Notes: generated by a model from the letters alone, not told the origin. Numbered from the stretch's first letter, positions 7,918 to 16,085 are shown. The stretch: 64,000 nt of DNA from Alphaproteobacteria bacterium PA2 (GCA_002256425.1 NKIZ01000001.1:2391001-2455000); one strand, 5' to 3'. Numbers and translations: made by a program.

Positions 7918-8900
7918 AGGCCCGCCTCCAGAAGATTCACAAGGTCGATTTCGGTTTCCGACACCCGCCGGCCGATCATGGGCCGCTCCACCGAGGTCGT
8001 CGCGCCGGAGGCATAGCTGGAATACATCAGCAGGCACATGACGCCCCACTTCAGCGAACCCAGGGCCTGCCAGTAGCGCACCCGGCTGAGGGGAATTTCG
8101 ACGCCACCAGCTTCTGCATAGCCGTCCAGCATGTCCTGATATTCCCCGAACCCGCCGACCGGTTTGGAGCTGACCCCGAAACGCCAGGAATTGACGCACA
8201 GCCAGGAGAGGTCCTCGGCCGGGTCGCCGAGGTGGGATAACTCCCAGTCGAGAACGGCGGCCACCCCATCAGTTTCGTTTATGATCAGGTTTCCGTTTCT
8301 GAAATCCCCATGGAGCAGGACTTCAGGCATGGGCGTCGGCGCATGCTTGCGCAGGTGCTGGAAGGCCAGTTCAAGGATCGGCCGCTCGGTCTGGAAACTG
8401 CGGTAGAGGGCCTCATACCGTTCCAGCTCGCCCAGGGCGTCCGCCGACTTCAGCGGAACCTCGGAGGTCGGGATGCTGTGGATCTGCGCCAGGATCCGGC
8501 CGCACTGACGGGCCAGTTTTGGCCGGACGGCCTCGAACCGGGGATCGGTGACAATCTTGCGGCCCAGGGTCTCTCCTGCGATGCGGGCCGTTATGTGGGC
8601 CTCGCCCAGGCCATCTTCCGGCTGACACAGCCGGATCAGAGGCGCGACCGGCGCGCCGGCCTTTTCCGCCGCAGTGATCAAGGCCGCCTCGGTCGCCAGG
8701 GAGGTCGATCGTGCGCTCTCCTCGTCAAAGGGCCCCGGCCGACGGCGCAGGATCATTTCCCGTCGCCCCTCGGCGCCGTCGACGACAAAGGCCCAGGTCT
8801 CCATACTGGCCCCCGCCGACAGCCTCTGGACTTCGGAAACCGTCTCGCCCCCAAGTTTGGGGGCCAGGGCCTGAAGGCCTTTTGCAATATCGACTTCCAT
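7914..8900 (-). CDS. Phosphotransferase (APH/choline kinase fold), ACAD-associated type
   Basis: A 328-residue kinase-like protein. The Brenner motif HGDFRNGNL is at 197-205 and the metal-binding D218 lies in VLDWE, so the phosphotransfer centre looks intact. Despite the aminoglycoside-kinase name, proteins of this subfamily are linked with acyl-CoA dehydrogenases; mammalian ACAD10/11 fuse the same kinase to a dehydrogenase and act on 4-hydroxyacyl-CoAs. Here the dehydrogenase is the divergent gene 116 bases away. The ATG at 8900 was chosen over an upstream one because it matches the family N-terminus and leaves room for a promoter. Antibiotic resistance is unlikely. Confidence 0.85.
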   Translation of the reverse strand: MEVDIAKGLQALAPKLGGETVSEVQRLSAGASMETWAFVVDGAEGRREMILRRRPGPFDEESARSTSLATEAALITAAEKAGAPVAPLIRLCQPEDGLGEAHITARIAGETLGRKIVTDPRFEAVRPKLARQCGRILAQIHSIPTSEVPLKSADALGELERYEALYRSFQTERPILELAFQHLRKHAPTPMPEVLLHGDFRNGNLIINETDGVAAVLDWELSHLGDPAEDLSWLCVNSWRFGVSSKPVGGFGEYQDMLDGYAEAGGVEIPLSRVRYWQALGSLKWGVMCLLMYSSYASGATTSVERPMIGRRVSETEIDLVNLLEAGL

Positions 8901-9016
8901 GACGTTAGGGCGCCTCGCGTCTTCTGGTATCTGACGATCTGGAGGACAGAGCGCCGGCTTGTAAATCGTCAAAATGACCGGAGCCGTCTTTAGACGCATG
9001 ACCGAAGGGAAACGCC

Positions 9017-10351
9017 ATGAACTTCAATCTCGACCCTGAACTGATCGCCTATCTGGGTGAGCTGGACGCCTTCATCGAGGCCAAGATCAAGCCCCTGGAA
9101 AACCAGGACGACAACATCAAGTACTTCGACCACCGGCGGGAATATGAGCGGACCGACTGGGAAGCCGGCGGCCTGCCCAAGCACGAGTGGGAGGCCCTGC
9201 TGGGCCAGGCCCGCAAGCTGGCGGATGAAGCTGGTCACCTGCGCTTCGCCTGGCCCCCGGAAATGGGCGGCAAGGGCGGTTCGAACCTGGCCATGGCGGT
9301 GATCCGCGAACACCTGGCAGCCAAGGGTCTGGGCCTGCACAACGACCTGCAGAACGAGCATTCCATCGTCGGGAACAACCCCTTCATCCTCATGTTCAAG
9401 GAGTTCGCCACCAACGCCCAGTACGAGCGCGACGGCGACAAGCTGCTGAACGGCAAGATGCGCACGGCCTTTGGCCTGACCGAACCCAATCACGGTTCGG
9501 ACGCCACCTTCATGGAGACCACGGCGGTCCGTCAGGATCGGGACGGCCAGCCCGGCTGGCTGATCAATGGCGAGAAGATGTGGACCACCGGCATGCATGT
9601 GGCCACCCACATGATGACCTTCGCCCGGACCAGCGGCAAGGACGGCGACGCCACCGGCATCACCTGCTTCATCATCCCCACCGACACCCCCGGGCTGAAG
9701 ATCGAGGAGTATCTCTGGACCTTCAACATGCCCACCGACCACCCTCGGGTCAGCCTGACCGACGTCTGGATTCCGGAAGACAGCTATTGGGGCGCCATCG
9801 ACCGCGGTCTGGGCCTTGGTCAGAGCTTTGTGCACCAGAACCGCATCCGCCAGGCGGCGTCATCCCTGGGCGCGGCGGTCTACTGCATCGAGGAGAGCGT
9901 GAAATACGCCCGCTCACGCAAGCCCTTCGGCAAGGCGCTTGCGGACAACCAGGCCATCCAATGGCCCCTGGTCGAGCTGTCCACCCAGGCCGAAATGCTG
10001 CGCCTGCTGATCCGCAAGACCGCCTGGGAAATGGACCACATGGAGCACAAGGAGATCGAACGTCAGATCTCTGACAAGGTCTCCATGTGTAACTACTGGG
10101 CCAACCGGCTGGTCTGCGAAGCTGCCGACCGGGCTATGCAGGTCCATGGCGGCATCGGCTATTCCCGGCACAAGCCCTTCGAGCACATCTATCGCCACCA
10201 CCGCCGCTACCGGATCACCGAGGGCTCGGAAGAGATCCAGATGCGCAAGGTCGCAGCCTTCCTGTTTGGCTTCATGGGACCGCGCAAGAAGCTGTTCGCC
10301 GAAAGCGACGCGAAGAACGAATACGTCCAGCCGATCCCGGCCAGGCACTGA
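9017..10351 (+). CDS. Acyl-CoA dehydrogenase
   Basis: A 444-residue flavoenzyme that introduces a double bond into an acyl-CoA. Typical ACAD stretches are present: MRTAFGLTEPNHGSDAT for FAD/substrate contact, QVHGGIGYSRHKPFEHIYR, and YRITEGSEEIQ, where E402 is the likely catalytic base. It is longer than short-chain ACADs, with an extended N-terminus (about 80 residues before the first common motif), like those paired with APH-type kinases. An AAGGGA ribosome site precedes the ATG. It is divergent from the phosphotransferase/DUF6285/kynU transcript, and the pairing suggests oxidation of hydroxylated or unusual acyl chains. Confidence 0.9.
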   Translation: MNFNLDPELIAYLGELDAFIEAKIKPLENQDDNIKYFDHRREYERTDWEAGGLPKHEWEALLGQARKLADEAGHLRFAWPPEMGGKGGSNLAMAVIREHLAAKGLGLHNDLQNEHSIVGNNPFILMFKEFATNAQYERDGDKLLNGKMRTAFGLTEPNHGSDATFMETTAVRQDRDGQPGWLINGEKMWTTGMHVATHMMTFARTSGKDGDATGITCFIIPTDTPGLKIEEYLWTFNMPTDHPRVSLTDVWIPEDSYWGAIDRGLGLGQSFVHQNRIRQAASSLGAAVYCIEESVKYARSRKPFGKALADNQAIQWPLVELSTQAEMLRLLIRKTAWEMDHMEHKEIERQISDKVSMCNYWANRLVCEAADRAMQVHGGIGYSRHKPFEHIYRHHRRYRITEGSEEIQMRKVAAFLFGFMGPRKKLFAESDAKNEYVQPIPARH

Positions 10352-10352
10352 T

Positions 10353-11699
10353 CTAGCCGGGCGGGCGGCCCATCCAGGGATGGAAACGTCCCTGGGGATC
10401 CCGTTCCGCCCGGATGTCATCCAGGCGTTTGAGGTTCTCCGGCGCCATGAAGGCCGCGGGCCGGCGCCCAAGGTTCTCGTCGGCCAGCTGGATGCCCAGA
10501 CTGTGGGCTTCGAGCGCCCGCATGTGGTCGGTGGCCCAGGCGTCGTGCCGATCTGCATCGGCCTTGTTCCGCAGGCCGCCGTAGAGGGCCAGGTAGGTCC
10601 GCGTCTCCAGGGAAAAGGCCATGTCCGGCCTGCCCCTTGAAGGATTCCAGTTGAGCCAGAGGGCGTGGCTGGGCGCCGGGGGTTGGGTGTCCGCGATCTG
10701 CCTGAGGGCCGGGATCAGGGGATCGATGGGATCATTCATCCACATGCTGTCCGAGGTCCACTGGGTGTTGGGCAGGAAGAGGGTCTTCTCTCCGGTCTTC
10801 ATCATGAAGGACAGCGACAGGGGAACCAGCGGCGAGGTCAGGCTGGCCTTTGATTTCAGCGGGCTGTTGGCGATGAAGGCCACCGCCTCCTGCGCGGCCT
10901 TGAAGCTGTCGGTCATGACCGGGGCGAAGACTTCGATCCCCGGCGCGCCTATGCACATGGCCTTGCGGTTCAGCACCATCTGGAATTCCACATGGGGCGA
11001 AACCTGCGGTCCCACCTGGTCAGCCCAGGCGAAGACCTCTTCCAGATGCTTCATCCGGAAGATCTGCAGCTTCAGGCCCGTGAACTTCGGACGGTCGTGC
11101 AACCGCAGATGAAACCGCACGGCCACGGCGAAGAAGCCTGGTCCTGAGCCCCGGGCCGCCCAGTAGAGGTCGGCGTTCTCGGTCTCGCTGGCATGGACCA
11201 GATCCCCATTGGCCAGGACCAGGTCCAGACCTATGACGCTTTCGCAAGCGAGACCCACCAGCCGGCTGTTCCAGCCAAAGCCCCCCTGCAGCAGGAAGCC
11301 GCCCATGCCGACCGTGTAGGCGTGGGCCACCGGAAAGAAGAGCCCGGCCCGCCTGGCGGCGGCGTCCAGCTCCCCCGACAGGACCCCCGGACCGATAACG
11401 GCGGTCCTCGCATCCCGGTCGATCTCGATACCGTTGAGGCGGGACAGGTCCAGCATCAGCCCGCCTTCGCGGATGTGGTTCTGGGCCCAGCTATGACCGC
11501 CAGAACATATCCCGATCCTGAGGCTCTCACGCCCGGCCCGCTTAACCGCCGCGATCACTTCGAAGGCGTCATTGGCCTGGATCACCAGATCTGGCCGTCT
11601 GCCTGGATCCCGCGCGTTGAAGCTTGTGCCCAGGACAGCGTAGTCGAAGCCGCGATCCGACGGCGTCAGGACGGCGCCCTTTTGTTTTGAGGCCTGCAT
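10353..11699 (-). CDS. FAD-linked oxidoreductase, berberine-bridge-like
   Basis: A 448-residue protein with a PCMH-type FAD-binding domain (about residues 35-210). H69 in CSGGHSW is the expected site of covalent 8-alpha FAD attachment. In bicovalent family members a cysteine precedes the PTVGxGG-like motif; here the matching position is A127 (HAYTVGMGG), so only single attachment is expected. No signal peptide is seen. Such enzymes oxidise phenols, sugars or alkaloids. The gene lies 2 bases after the DAPG-hydrolase-like gene and is surely in its operon, under the divergent TetR regulator, pointing to metabolism of an aromatic compound. Confidence 0.85.
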   Translation of the reverse strand: MQASKQKGAVLTPSDRGFDYAVLGTSFNARDPGRRPDLVIQANDAFEVIAAVKRAGRESLRIGICSGGHSWAQNHIREGGLMLDLSRLNGIEIDRDARTAVIGPGVLSGELDAAARRAGLFFPVAHAYTVGMGGFLLQGGFGWNSRLVGLACESVIGLDLVLANGDLVHASETENADLYWAARGSGPGFFAVAVRFHLRLHDRPKFTGLKLQIFRMKHLEEVFAWADQVGPQVSPHVEFQMVLNRKAMCIGAPGIEVFAPVMTDSFKAAQEAVAFIANSPLKSKASLTSPLVPLSLSFMMKTGEKTLFLPNTQWTSDSMWMNDPIDPLIPALRQIADTQPPAPSHALWLNWNPSRGRPDMAFSLETRTYLALYGGLRNKADADRHDAWATDHMRALEAHSLGIQLADENLGRRPAAFMAPENLKRLDDIRAERDPQGRFHPWMGRPPG

Positions 11700-11701
11700 G
11701 G

Positions 11702-12523
11702 TCAGTCCTGCGGCTTGGGACCGAAGTCCGCATGGAGATCGGGAAGTATGGCGGCCAGATGGGCCATTTCCTGGGCGCAGTGGACCAGCAGGTCGCCGGC
11801 GTCTCTGAGCGGCAGGGGCGACAGTTTCGCCGCCACAGCACCCAGGGCGGCGCCAAGGGGCCCGCTCATGCCCCTGGGTCGGATATACGGCCCGCCGAGC
11901 CAGAATCTCGATCGCATCTCGCAGCCGTCCGCCGTGGGACGCAGATGGTGGATCAACCAGCCGGTCTCCACCGGCGCGCCGGCCAGCCCGCCCCGGGCGC
12001 AGATCGCCACCTCGCCCTGGGCGGCCAATCTGGCTTCGTCGAGACCAAGACTGGCGGGCGACACGAAGCGGATGGTCAGGTCCAGGCGTGAGGCGCCGAC
12101 ATACTCGACCACCCTGGACGTCCGGCCGACATAGCGACCAAGGTCCCCTTCCCCGTCTGCCCAGGCCGCATGGACGTGGGCCCTGGGATGCCAGAGCTTG
12201 TATTTCAACGCCTCATCCCCGTGCCAGCCGAACCACCAGTCCCACATGGCGGGCTTGACCCCGGGCATGGGAGTCAGGGCGAAGATCCGCGCCGAGCCGT
12301 CCGGGCAGACGGTGTATCCGGTCTCCATCGGCCAGTAGCCCGGCTCCAGCAGGGTCGGCGCTGCGCTCAGGTCCGGGAAGAGTTCGGGGGCCTGACCGCC
12401 CACCAGCACCGCTTCCTGCGCATGGGGCGACAGGGGCGCCATGTCCGGCCGGAAATAGCCGGCCAGCGGACTGTCCCGCAGGTCACCCGGCCTGTAGCCC
12501 AGATAGAGACTCCCTTGAGTCAT
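11702..12523 (-). CDS. DAPG hydrolase (PhlG)-like protein
   Basis: A 273-residue protein resembling PhlG, the zinc enzyme that cleaves a C-C bond in 2,4-diacetylphloroglucinol. Candidate metal ligands match the family layout: H112 in YKLWHPRAH, a histidine in GWLIHH (192/193), and H248 with E252 in VHCAQEMAH (His-x3-Glu). The Trp-rich WDWWFGWH (94-101) is also typical. The start is the ATG at 12523, with GAGGG six bases upstream; a TTG two codons earlier is less likely. Its operon partner is an FAD oxidoreductase. A role in degrading an acylphloroglucinol or other aromatic polyketide is inferred; the real substrate is unknown. Confidence 0.75.
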   Translation of the reverse strand: MTQGSLYLGYRPGDLRDSPLAGYFRPDMAPLSPHAQEAVLVGGQAPELFPDLSAAPTLLEPGYWPMETGYTVCPDGSARIFALTPMPGVKPAMWDWWFGWHGDEALKYKLWHPRAHVHAAWADGEGDLGRYVGRTSRVVEYVGASRLDLTIRFVSPASLGLDEARLAAQGEVAICARGGLAGAPVETGWLIHHLRPTADGCEMRSRFWLGGPYIRPRGMSGPLGAALGAVAAKLSPLPLRDAGDLLVHCAQEMAHLAAILPDLHADFGPKPQD

Positions 12524-12550
12524 GCCCAACCCTCACTTCGTGATTTATTG

Positions 12551-12580
12551 GGATATCTCTCATTTTTGGGAGAGTTGTCA
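12551..12580. promoter_or_regulatory. Candidate TetR operator
   Basis: An imperfect inverted repeat sits midway in the 102-base gap between the DAPG-hydrolase-like gene and the divergent TetR gene. CTCTC (12557-12561) faces GAGAG (12570-12574) across 8 bases, and pairing extends outward with two mismatches to GG/TC-type ends at 12552-12579. Size and place fit a TetR-family operator that would cover both promoters, giving autoregulation and control of the enzyme genes. Direct binding is inferred. Confidence 0.45.
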
Positions 12581-12625
12581 ATTTTGTCGTTCCGGGCTAG
12601 TTTCCCGCCAGCAAACGGAGGCCTC

Positions 12626-13276
12626 GTGACGTCATCATTCCTGTTCGCCGGGGAAGCCCGCCAACGCGGCAAGAGCGAACGCACCCGCGCCCAGCTGATG
12701 GACGCGGCGACCGGCCTCTTCGCGCGGCAGGGCTTTGAGGCCACCTCGGTGAGTGACATCGCCCGGCTGGCCGAAGTCGCCAACGGCACCTTCTACACGC
12801 ACTTTGCGGGCAAGGACGCCATCGCAGCCGCCGTCGCCTACGGGATCGCCCAACGCATTATCCGGCAGCTGGACGAAGCCATGGCCGGGGTTGATGACGC
12901 CGTGGACAGGGTCAGCTTCGGGGCCCGTCAGTTCATCGAGCTTGCCAGCCGCAATCCGGACTGGGGCGGCGCCCTGTTCCATGCGGTCTGGGCGTTTCCC
13001 GAACTGCGCACCACGCTCTACGACTACCCCAGGGCCGATCTGGAGCGCGGCGTCCGGCAGGGTGTCTTCACGGTCGAAATCAACGACGCTGTGCTGACCG
13101 TCTTCGCCGGCATGGTGATGAGCGGCCTGTTCACCCGCCTGAAGGATTCAGGGGCCACAGACATTGGCCCCGCCACAGCGGAAATGCAGCTACGCATGCT
13201 GGGTGTCGCGGCTGACCGGGCGAAGGAAGCCGCCTGGCGTCCCCTGCCGCCCCTTCAGATCCGGATCGGCGACTAG
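12626..13276 (+). CDS. TetR/AcrR-family transcriptional regulator
   Basis: A 216-residue protein with an N-terminal helix-turn-helix domain (about residues 13-60). It includes the typical AATGLFARQGFEATSVSDIARLAEVANGTFYTHFAGKDAI, split here as AATGLFARQGFEAT then SVSDIARLAEVANGTFYTHF. The C-terminal part (65-216) is the helical ligand-binding and dimer domain and shows no motif that identifies the ligand. The start is GTG at 12626, preceded by GGAGG. It is divergent from the oxidoreductase/DAPG-hydrolase-like operon, so it probably represses that operon until an aromatic ligand binds. It overlaps the convergent mpl gene by 4 bases at its stop. Confidence 0.87.
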   Translation: MTSSFLFAGEARQRGKSERTRAQLMDAATGLFARQGFEATSVSDIARLAEVANGTFYTHFAGKDAIAAAVAYGIAQRIIRQLDEAMAGVDDAVDRVSFGARQFIELASRNPDWGGALFHAVWAFPELRTTLYDYPRADLERGVRQGVFTVEINDAVLTVFAGMVMSGLFTRLKDSGATDIGPATAEMQLRMLGVAADRAKEAAWRPLPPLQIRIGD

Positions 13277-14670
13277 GCGTACAGCCGGTCAAAGACACCC
13301 GGCAGGGTGTCTGGCAGGCCCAGCAAAGGTCCGGACGACAGCAGCAGGACGATCTCGTCACCCTTGAGGGCCGACAGCGCCTCCATAACCGCCTCGGCGC
13401 TCTCCACGCCCAGGGTCGGAATCTGCGTCGCCTCTGTCCGCGCCAGGATCTCGGCGAAGGTCGACTGGTCGTGGCTCTCGGCGCCGTGGCCGGGCGGCGG
13501 GCAGATCAGCACCCTTGCGGCGCCTTCGAACACGGTGTCGTACCAGTTCAGGGCGTCCCGGGAGCGCCAGCTGAAGGTGTGGGGCTCGAACACCACCGTC
13601 AGGGGGCGATGTGGGAAGTGCAGCCGCACGGCCTCGATGGCCGACCGGGCCTTTTCATAGGACGAGCCGAACCCCTCGATGACCGGCACGCGGGAGGTGG
13701 TGGTCAGCCGGTCCAGCCGGCGGCGGATACCCTCAAAGCTGGCAACTCCCTCGGCGAAGGCCTGGGGCGAAACCAGACCACGGGTCAGGAGATAGGCGCC
13801 GACCCCGACAATGTTCTCGATATTGTGGGCGCCCAGCAGACGGGTTCCCAGATCCAGGGTCTGCCCCTGCGGCCCCACCAGGGTGAAGGTCGAGGTCTCG
13901 CCATAGGTCACATCACGGCTGAACCAGCCGTCGCAGGGCTCGGTGTCGTACCAGAGAACCTGGGCGCGGGTCTGATCGGCCACAGCCCGGATCGCCGGAT
14001 GGTTCCGCATGACGCAGAGCCCGTCCGCCGGCAGCCCGCGCAACAGCTCCAGGAAGGGCGCCTCATAGTCGGCGAAGGTCGGAAAGACATTGACGTGATC
14101 GTGGATCAGCGAGGTCAGCAGCAGGTGCTGGGGATGATAGAGGGCGAACTTGGAGCGCGTGTCGCCATTGCCGATGACGTACTCATCGCCCTCCAGCACC
14201 ATGTCGGGCGCCTGACCCCAATGGCCGGTCTCCGGCAGGGAGGCTGAAATGGCGCCGATCATCCAGCCAGCGTCCACGCCCGCCTGCCGCAGTATGTGCG
14301 CCATCAGGGCCGTACAGGTAGACTTTCCGAATGACCCCGCGACGACGGTGTTCGTCCGCTCCAGGGTGAAGCGCCCGACCAGCTCTGCGAAGTTGGTGAT
14401 GGGAACACCCCGCGCCTTCGCCGCCAGGACTTCGGGATTGTCCCCGCCCCCCAGTTTGGCGCTGGCGCCCAGGACCAGAACGTCCAGGCCCTCCGGCAGG
14501 TTGGCGGAGTCAAAACGGTAGGTCACCGGGAAGCCCAGCCCCGCCACATAGGTCGACATGGGCGGAAAGACGTCGGCGTCAGACCCGGAAACCTCATGAC
14601 CGGCATCGCGCATCATCAGGGCCACGGCGCTCATGCCCGCCCCTGCAATGCCGGTGAAGTGAATGCGCAA
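13273..14670 (-). CDS. mpl: UDP-N-acetylmuramate:tripeptide ligase
   Basis: A 465-residue Mur-ligase family enzyme that reattaches recycled L-Ala-gamma-D-Glu-meso-DAP to UDP-MurNAc in the cytoplasm, part of peptidoglycan recycling. The N-terminal HFTGIAGAGMSAVA is the nucleotide-sugar-binding loop. The ATP P-loop reads GSFGKST (112-118), a change from the usual GTHGKTT that keeps the GK(S/T) core. Mpl rather than MurC is supported by the overall arrangement and the central LEGDEYVIGNGDTRSKF stretch. The start is TTG with only a weak ribosome site, and no better start lies nearby. It overlaps the TetR gene tail-to-tail by 4 bases. Confidence 0.87.
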   Translation of the reverse strand: MRIHFTGIAGAGMSAVALMMRDAGHEVSGSDADVFPPMSTYVAGLGFPVTYRFDSANLPEGLDVLVLGASAKLGGGDNPEVLAAKARGVPITNFAELVGRFTLERTNTVVAGSFGKSTCTALMAHILRQAGVDAGWMIGAISASLPETGHWGQAPDMVLEGDEYVIGNGDTRSKFALYHPQHLLLTSLIHDHVNVFPTFADYEAPFLELLRGLPADGLCVMRNHPAIRAVADQTRAQVLWYDTEPCDGWFSRDVTYGETSTFTLVGPQGQTLDLGTRLLGAHNIENIVGVGAYLLTRGLVSPQAFAEGVASFEGIRRRLDRLTTTSRVPVIEGFGSSYEKARSAIEAVRLHFPHRPLTVVFEPHTFSWRSRDALNWYDTVFEGAARVLICPPPGHGAESHDQSTFAEILARTEATQIPTLGVESAEAVMEALSALKGDEIVLLLSSGPLLGLPDTLPGVFDRLYA

Positions 14671-14685
14671 AATAATACCGCCCGC

Positions 14686-14726
14686 GAGTCAGTCGTTAGG
14701 CTTTGGTTAACCAACGCGGCAGAGTC
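14686..14726. promoter_or_regulatory. CtrA-like box flanked by two CcrM (GANTC) sites
   Basis: TTAG-N7-TTAACCAA at 14696-14714 matches the CtrA consensus TTAA-N7-TTAAC at 7 of 8 core positions. The 3' half lies inside a perfect 12-base palindrome, TTGGTTAACCAA (14703-14714), so the site can also be read toward mpl. GAGTC occurs at 14686-14690 and 14722-14726, the recognition sequence of the cell-cycle methylase CcrM. It sits between mpl (leftward) and an intrinsic terminator (rightward). Function is inferred from motif match only. Confidence 0.5.
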
Positions 14727-14772
14727 TGTCCCTGTCTTCTTTGAGGACACCCCACCATCACAAACTTTTCCA

Positions 14773-14800
14773 GCCCGGCGCGTTTGCCGGGCTTTTTTTT
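14773..14800 (+). terminator. Intrinsic terminator with no known gene before it
   Basis: A perfect 7-bp stem, GCCCGGC (14773-14779) with GCCGGGC (14786-14792) around a 6-base loop, is followed by eight Ts. It is a strong rightward Rho-independent terminator. The only DNA before it on this strand is the roughly 100-base gap next to mpl, which contains no credible protein gene, so it may end a small RNA. Confidence 0.85.
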
Positions 14801-14868
14801 GATTCAGCGCTTTGCCAAGGCCGCCGTCCCGCGCTTAGCTGAACCAACAAAGGTTCAGGGAGACGAAG

Positions 14869-15909
14869 ATGGCCAGGCCCGCATCAGGCTTCACGACCCG
14901 GCTCGCGCCCGAGGATGAGTTCACTCATGATCCCGGCGACGCCAAAAACTACAATGAAAGCATGTACTTCAACGTCTTCGATCCCAAGGCGAAGACCGGC
15001 GGCTGGTTCCGGATCGGCAACCGCGCCAATGAGCACTATGCGGAAATGACCATCTGCCTCTACCTGGCTGACGGCCGGGTGGCCTTCATGTTCGCCCGCC
15101 CCGCCATTGCCGACAATTCGGAAATGAACGCCGGCGGCCTCAAGGTCGAGGTGGTCGAACCCTTCAAGACCCTGAAGGTGACCTATTCCGGCAAGGCCCT
15201 GATCCTGGCGCGGCCCCACGAAATGGCCGAGCCCAAGAAAGCCTTCAAGGAGAACCCCACCCTGCCCTGCACCATCGACCTGACCTATGAGGGCGTCTCG
15301 CCCATGTATGGCGGCGAAACCGTGCGGATCGACGGCAAGCCCATGGAGATCGACCCGGAAAAGTCCTTCGCCAAGGCCCATTACGAACAGCATTGCGCCG
15401 CCAGCGGGACCTTCACCGTGGGTGATGAGACCTTCGAGATTTCCGGCTATGGCCTGCGCGACAAGTCCTGGGGGCCGCGCCACTGGCAGGCCATAGACTG
15501 GTACCGCTGGTGCCCGATGAATTTCGGCCGGGACTTCGGCATGATGCTGTCAGTGATCGGCGACGGCAAGGGCGGCGCCCGGCAGGGCGGCATGGTCTTC
15601 CGGGACGGGATCTATGACCTGATCGAGGAATGCGTCATCGACAGCCAGTGGGACGAGAACGGCTATCAGACCGAGCTCAAGGCCCATGTGAAGACGGAAG
15701 GCGGCAAGGTCTATGCGGTTACCGGCAAGGTCATGTCCCTGATCCCCCTGCGCAACCGCCGCACCACCCCCGACGGCGTCGAACTGCAGACCCGCATCAC
15801 CGAGGGCATGACCGAATACCGCTGCGGTGATCTGGTGGGCTATGGCCTGTCGGAATACCTGGACCAGATCGTCGACGGCCAGCCGAACGGCAAGGTCGCG
15901 GGGTACTAG
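14869..15909 (+). CDS. CrtC/AttH-like lipocalin-fold protein of unknown function
   Basis: A 346-residue protein without signal peptide or membrane segment. It is rich in beta strands and Trp/Tyr, with SWGPRHWQAIDWYRW near residue 205 as its most distinctive stretch. It recalls the group of hypothetical proteins distantly related to hydroxyneurosporene synthase CrtC and AttH, often found with fatty-acid or steroid degradation genes (DUF7064/7065-type). A hydratase-like or lipid-binding role is possible but unproven. The ribosome site AGGGAG precedes the ATG. It is preceded by a terminator and followed by REP doublets, so it is probably transcribed alone. Confidence 0.7.
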   Translation: MARPASGFTTRLAPEDEFTHDPGDAKNYNESMYFNVFDPKAKTGGWFRIGNRANEHYAEMTICLYLADGRVAFMFARPAIADNSEMNAGGLKVEVVEPFKTLKVTYSGKALILARPHEMAEPKKAFKENPTLPCTIDLTYEGVSPMYGGETVRIDGKPMEIDPEKSFAKAHYEQHCAASGTFTVGDETFEISGYGLRDKSWGPRHWQAIDWYRWCPMNFGRDFGMMLSVIGDGKGGARQGGMVFRDGIYDLIEECVIDSQWDENGYQTELKAHVKTEGGKVYAVTGKVMSLIPLRNRRTTPDGVELQTRITEGMTEYRCGDLVGYGLSEYLDQIVDGQPNGKVAGY

Positions 15910-15925
15910 AATCCCCGCCACTTCG

Positions 15926-16047
15926 GTCACCCCGGCGAAGGCCGGGGTCCAGTTCATAAGGCTGTGAGCTGAACCTTCGCCCGAGGAGCAGACTTTCCGG
16001 ACAGGCCGTGACCTACGACCTGGATACCGGCCTTCGCCGGTATGACC
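15926..16047. repeat. REP doublet (REPIN-like), copy 1
   Basis: The unit begins GTCACCCCGGCGAAGGCCGG and ends with the inverted CCGGCCTTCGCCGGTATGAC, about 122 bases in all. The two ends are imperfect inverted copies of one palindromic REP unit. The spacer is shared with copy 2, including GAGCAGACTT and GACAGGCCGTGACCTA. Such doublets are non-coding mobile repeats; reading frames across them are spurious. Confidence 0.8.
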
Positions 16048-16085
16048 GATTGAAAAAATCACGCACCGAGCCCCGGCCTCCACCG

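Noticed and set aside
7914..8900. Aminoglycoside resistance gene
   Set aside because: The kinase fold matches, but the DUF6285 and acyl-CoA dehydrogenase context points to lipid metabolism.
14596..14802. A 68-codon plus-strand frame running into the terminator
   Set aside because: Its first part is antisense to mpl and the last codons lie inside the terminator hairpin.
15550..16083. Minus-strand reading frame of 177 codons across the REP doublet and the end of the CrtC-like gene
   Set aside because: It is composed of REP-derived sequence (HTGEGRYPG, NWTPAFAGVT) and antisense of a real gene; such frames are classic spurious calls.
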